Shown here in pieces: positions 63,807-64,000 of a DNA stretch of 64,000 nt. The notes beneath the pieces were generated by a model. It did no database searches. It saw only the letters and a list, made by a program, of their open reading frames with translations, and was not told the DNA's origin. The stretch is from the NCBI GenBank assembly GCA_947632035.1, contig CANRNR010000009.1, positions 1 to 64,000 of the forward strand, in the 5' to 3' direction. Numbering within the stretch: the first letter of the stretch is position 1; every line of letters starts with the position of its first letter. Source of the stretch: an uncultured Clostridia bacterium (GTDB lineage Bacteria; Bacillota; Clostridia; TANB77; CAG-508). A program made the position numbers and the translations under genes.

Positions 63807-64000
63807 TTTATTCACAAGTCAAGAACAAAGAGATAATCCAGTTGTTGATGAGGTAAAGGAAATAGAACTATATAAAATAGGAGAATTTCCAGACCACCCT
63901 TTTAGAGTTATAGATGATGATAAAATGGAAGAAATGGTTAAAAGTGTAAAAGAACATGGAGTTTTATTACCTGTTATAGTAAGAAAACGAGGAGAAGGAA
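63763..64000 (+). CDS. parB: ParB/Spo0J-family partition protein (5' part)
   Basis: The gene starts at ATG 63763 inside the end of parA (44-base overlap), after AAGGAGG, and runs off the window. The visible 79 codons give [17 protein letters not shown] and then EIELYKIGEFPDHPFRV and MEEMVKSVKEHGVLLPVIVR, the N-terminal ParB/Srx domain (CTP-binding in studied members). The short N-terminus and PDHPFRV form are typical of ParB proteins on integrative conjugative elements. Its downstream part is not available. Confidence 0.88.
   Translation, partial: MKEQDKKMVLPKLDDLFTSQEQRDNPVVDEVKEIELYKIGEFPDHPFRVIDDDKMEEMVKSVKEHGVLLPVIVRKRGEG

Noticed and set aside
1..64000. CRISPR arrays, rRNA operons and intact insertion sequences
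   Set aside because: I saw no regularly spaced direct repeats, no rRNA signature and no transposase with flanking inverted repeats.

Overview
The window is AT-rich DNA from a spore-forming, Gram-positive, low-GC member of the Clostridia, probably an uncultured gut lineage. This rests on the gene content: a sigma-K-like factor, the germination protease gpr, two CotF-like coat proteins, lexA, mreB, ffh-rpsP-rimM-trmD-rplS and a wall teichoic acid cluster. Arginine is written almost only with AGA. Most genes have GGAGG-type ribosome binding sites and start at ATG or TTG.

Layout. 1-5.7 kb: an LPxTG-anchored protein tail, a 946-residue unknown protein, a DUF1292 protein, an M50 protease and tsaD. 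5.8-12 kb: a phosphoesterase, tig-clpP-clpX, nadD-nadE. 12-19 kb: lexA, a membrane protein, mreB behind a WalR-type promoter, a TetR regulator with an acyl-CoA synthetase, and a helical unknown protein also behind a WalR-like box. 18.9-19.4 kb: tRNA-Met, then tRNA-Tyr interrupted inside its anticodon by a 250-nt group I intron. 20-28 kb: murB, yvcK, a glycogen debranching enzyme, ruvC, holA, gpr, traX. 28-34.6 kb: a Nudix relic with an amber codon, a tocopherol-cyclase-like protein, an unusual tRNA-Gly, an MBL hydrolase, a second acyl-CoA synthetase, sigK. 34.7-44.5 kb: a radical SAM enzyme, thyA-folA, a metallopeptidase, ylxM-ffh-rpsP-khpA-rimM-trmD-rplS, a HEPN/MNT module. 44.8-50 kb, mostly minus strand: a Lon-like protease, rimI-tsaB-tsaE, coat proteins. 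50-60 kb: CDP-glycerol transferases, tagD, tagG, tagH, gtrA, tyrS, gtrB, rpiA, a TagO/WecA enzyme. 60-64 kb: ruvB, a queH-GNAT fusion, an unknown protein and parA-parB, perhaps the edge of a mobile element.

Main discovery. Eight genes (murB, holA, radical SAM, rimI, tsaB, tagO/wecA, queH, parA) are each split by one extra C directly before a glycine GGN codon. In all eight the ribosome meets an in-frame CGG, and reading CGGN as a single glycine restores the full-length protein. By eye, no other gene that looks native uses CGG as an in-frame triplet. The same window holds a single-gene tRNA-Gly (30271-30344) with its own promoter and terminator. Its anticodon loop reads CUUCCGA, so UCC is followed by G37 instead of the usual A37, and UCCG is exactly complementary to CGGA (CGGN with U34 wobble). 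I propose natural quadruplet decoding of CGGN as glycine, used routinely in essential genes. Two genes that look foreign (19610-20032 and 42818-43579) contain ordinary in-frame CGG and are the exceptions.
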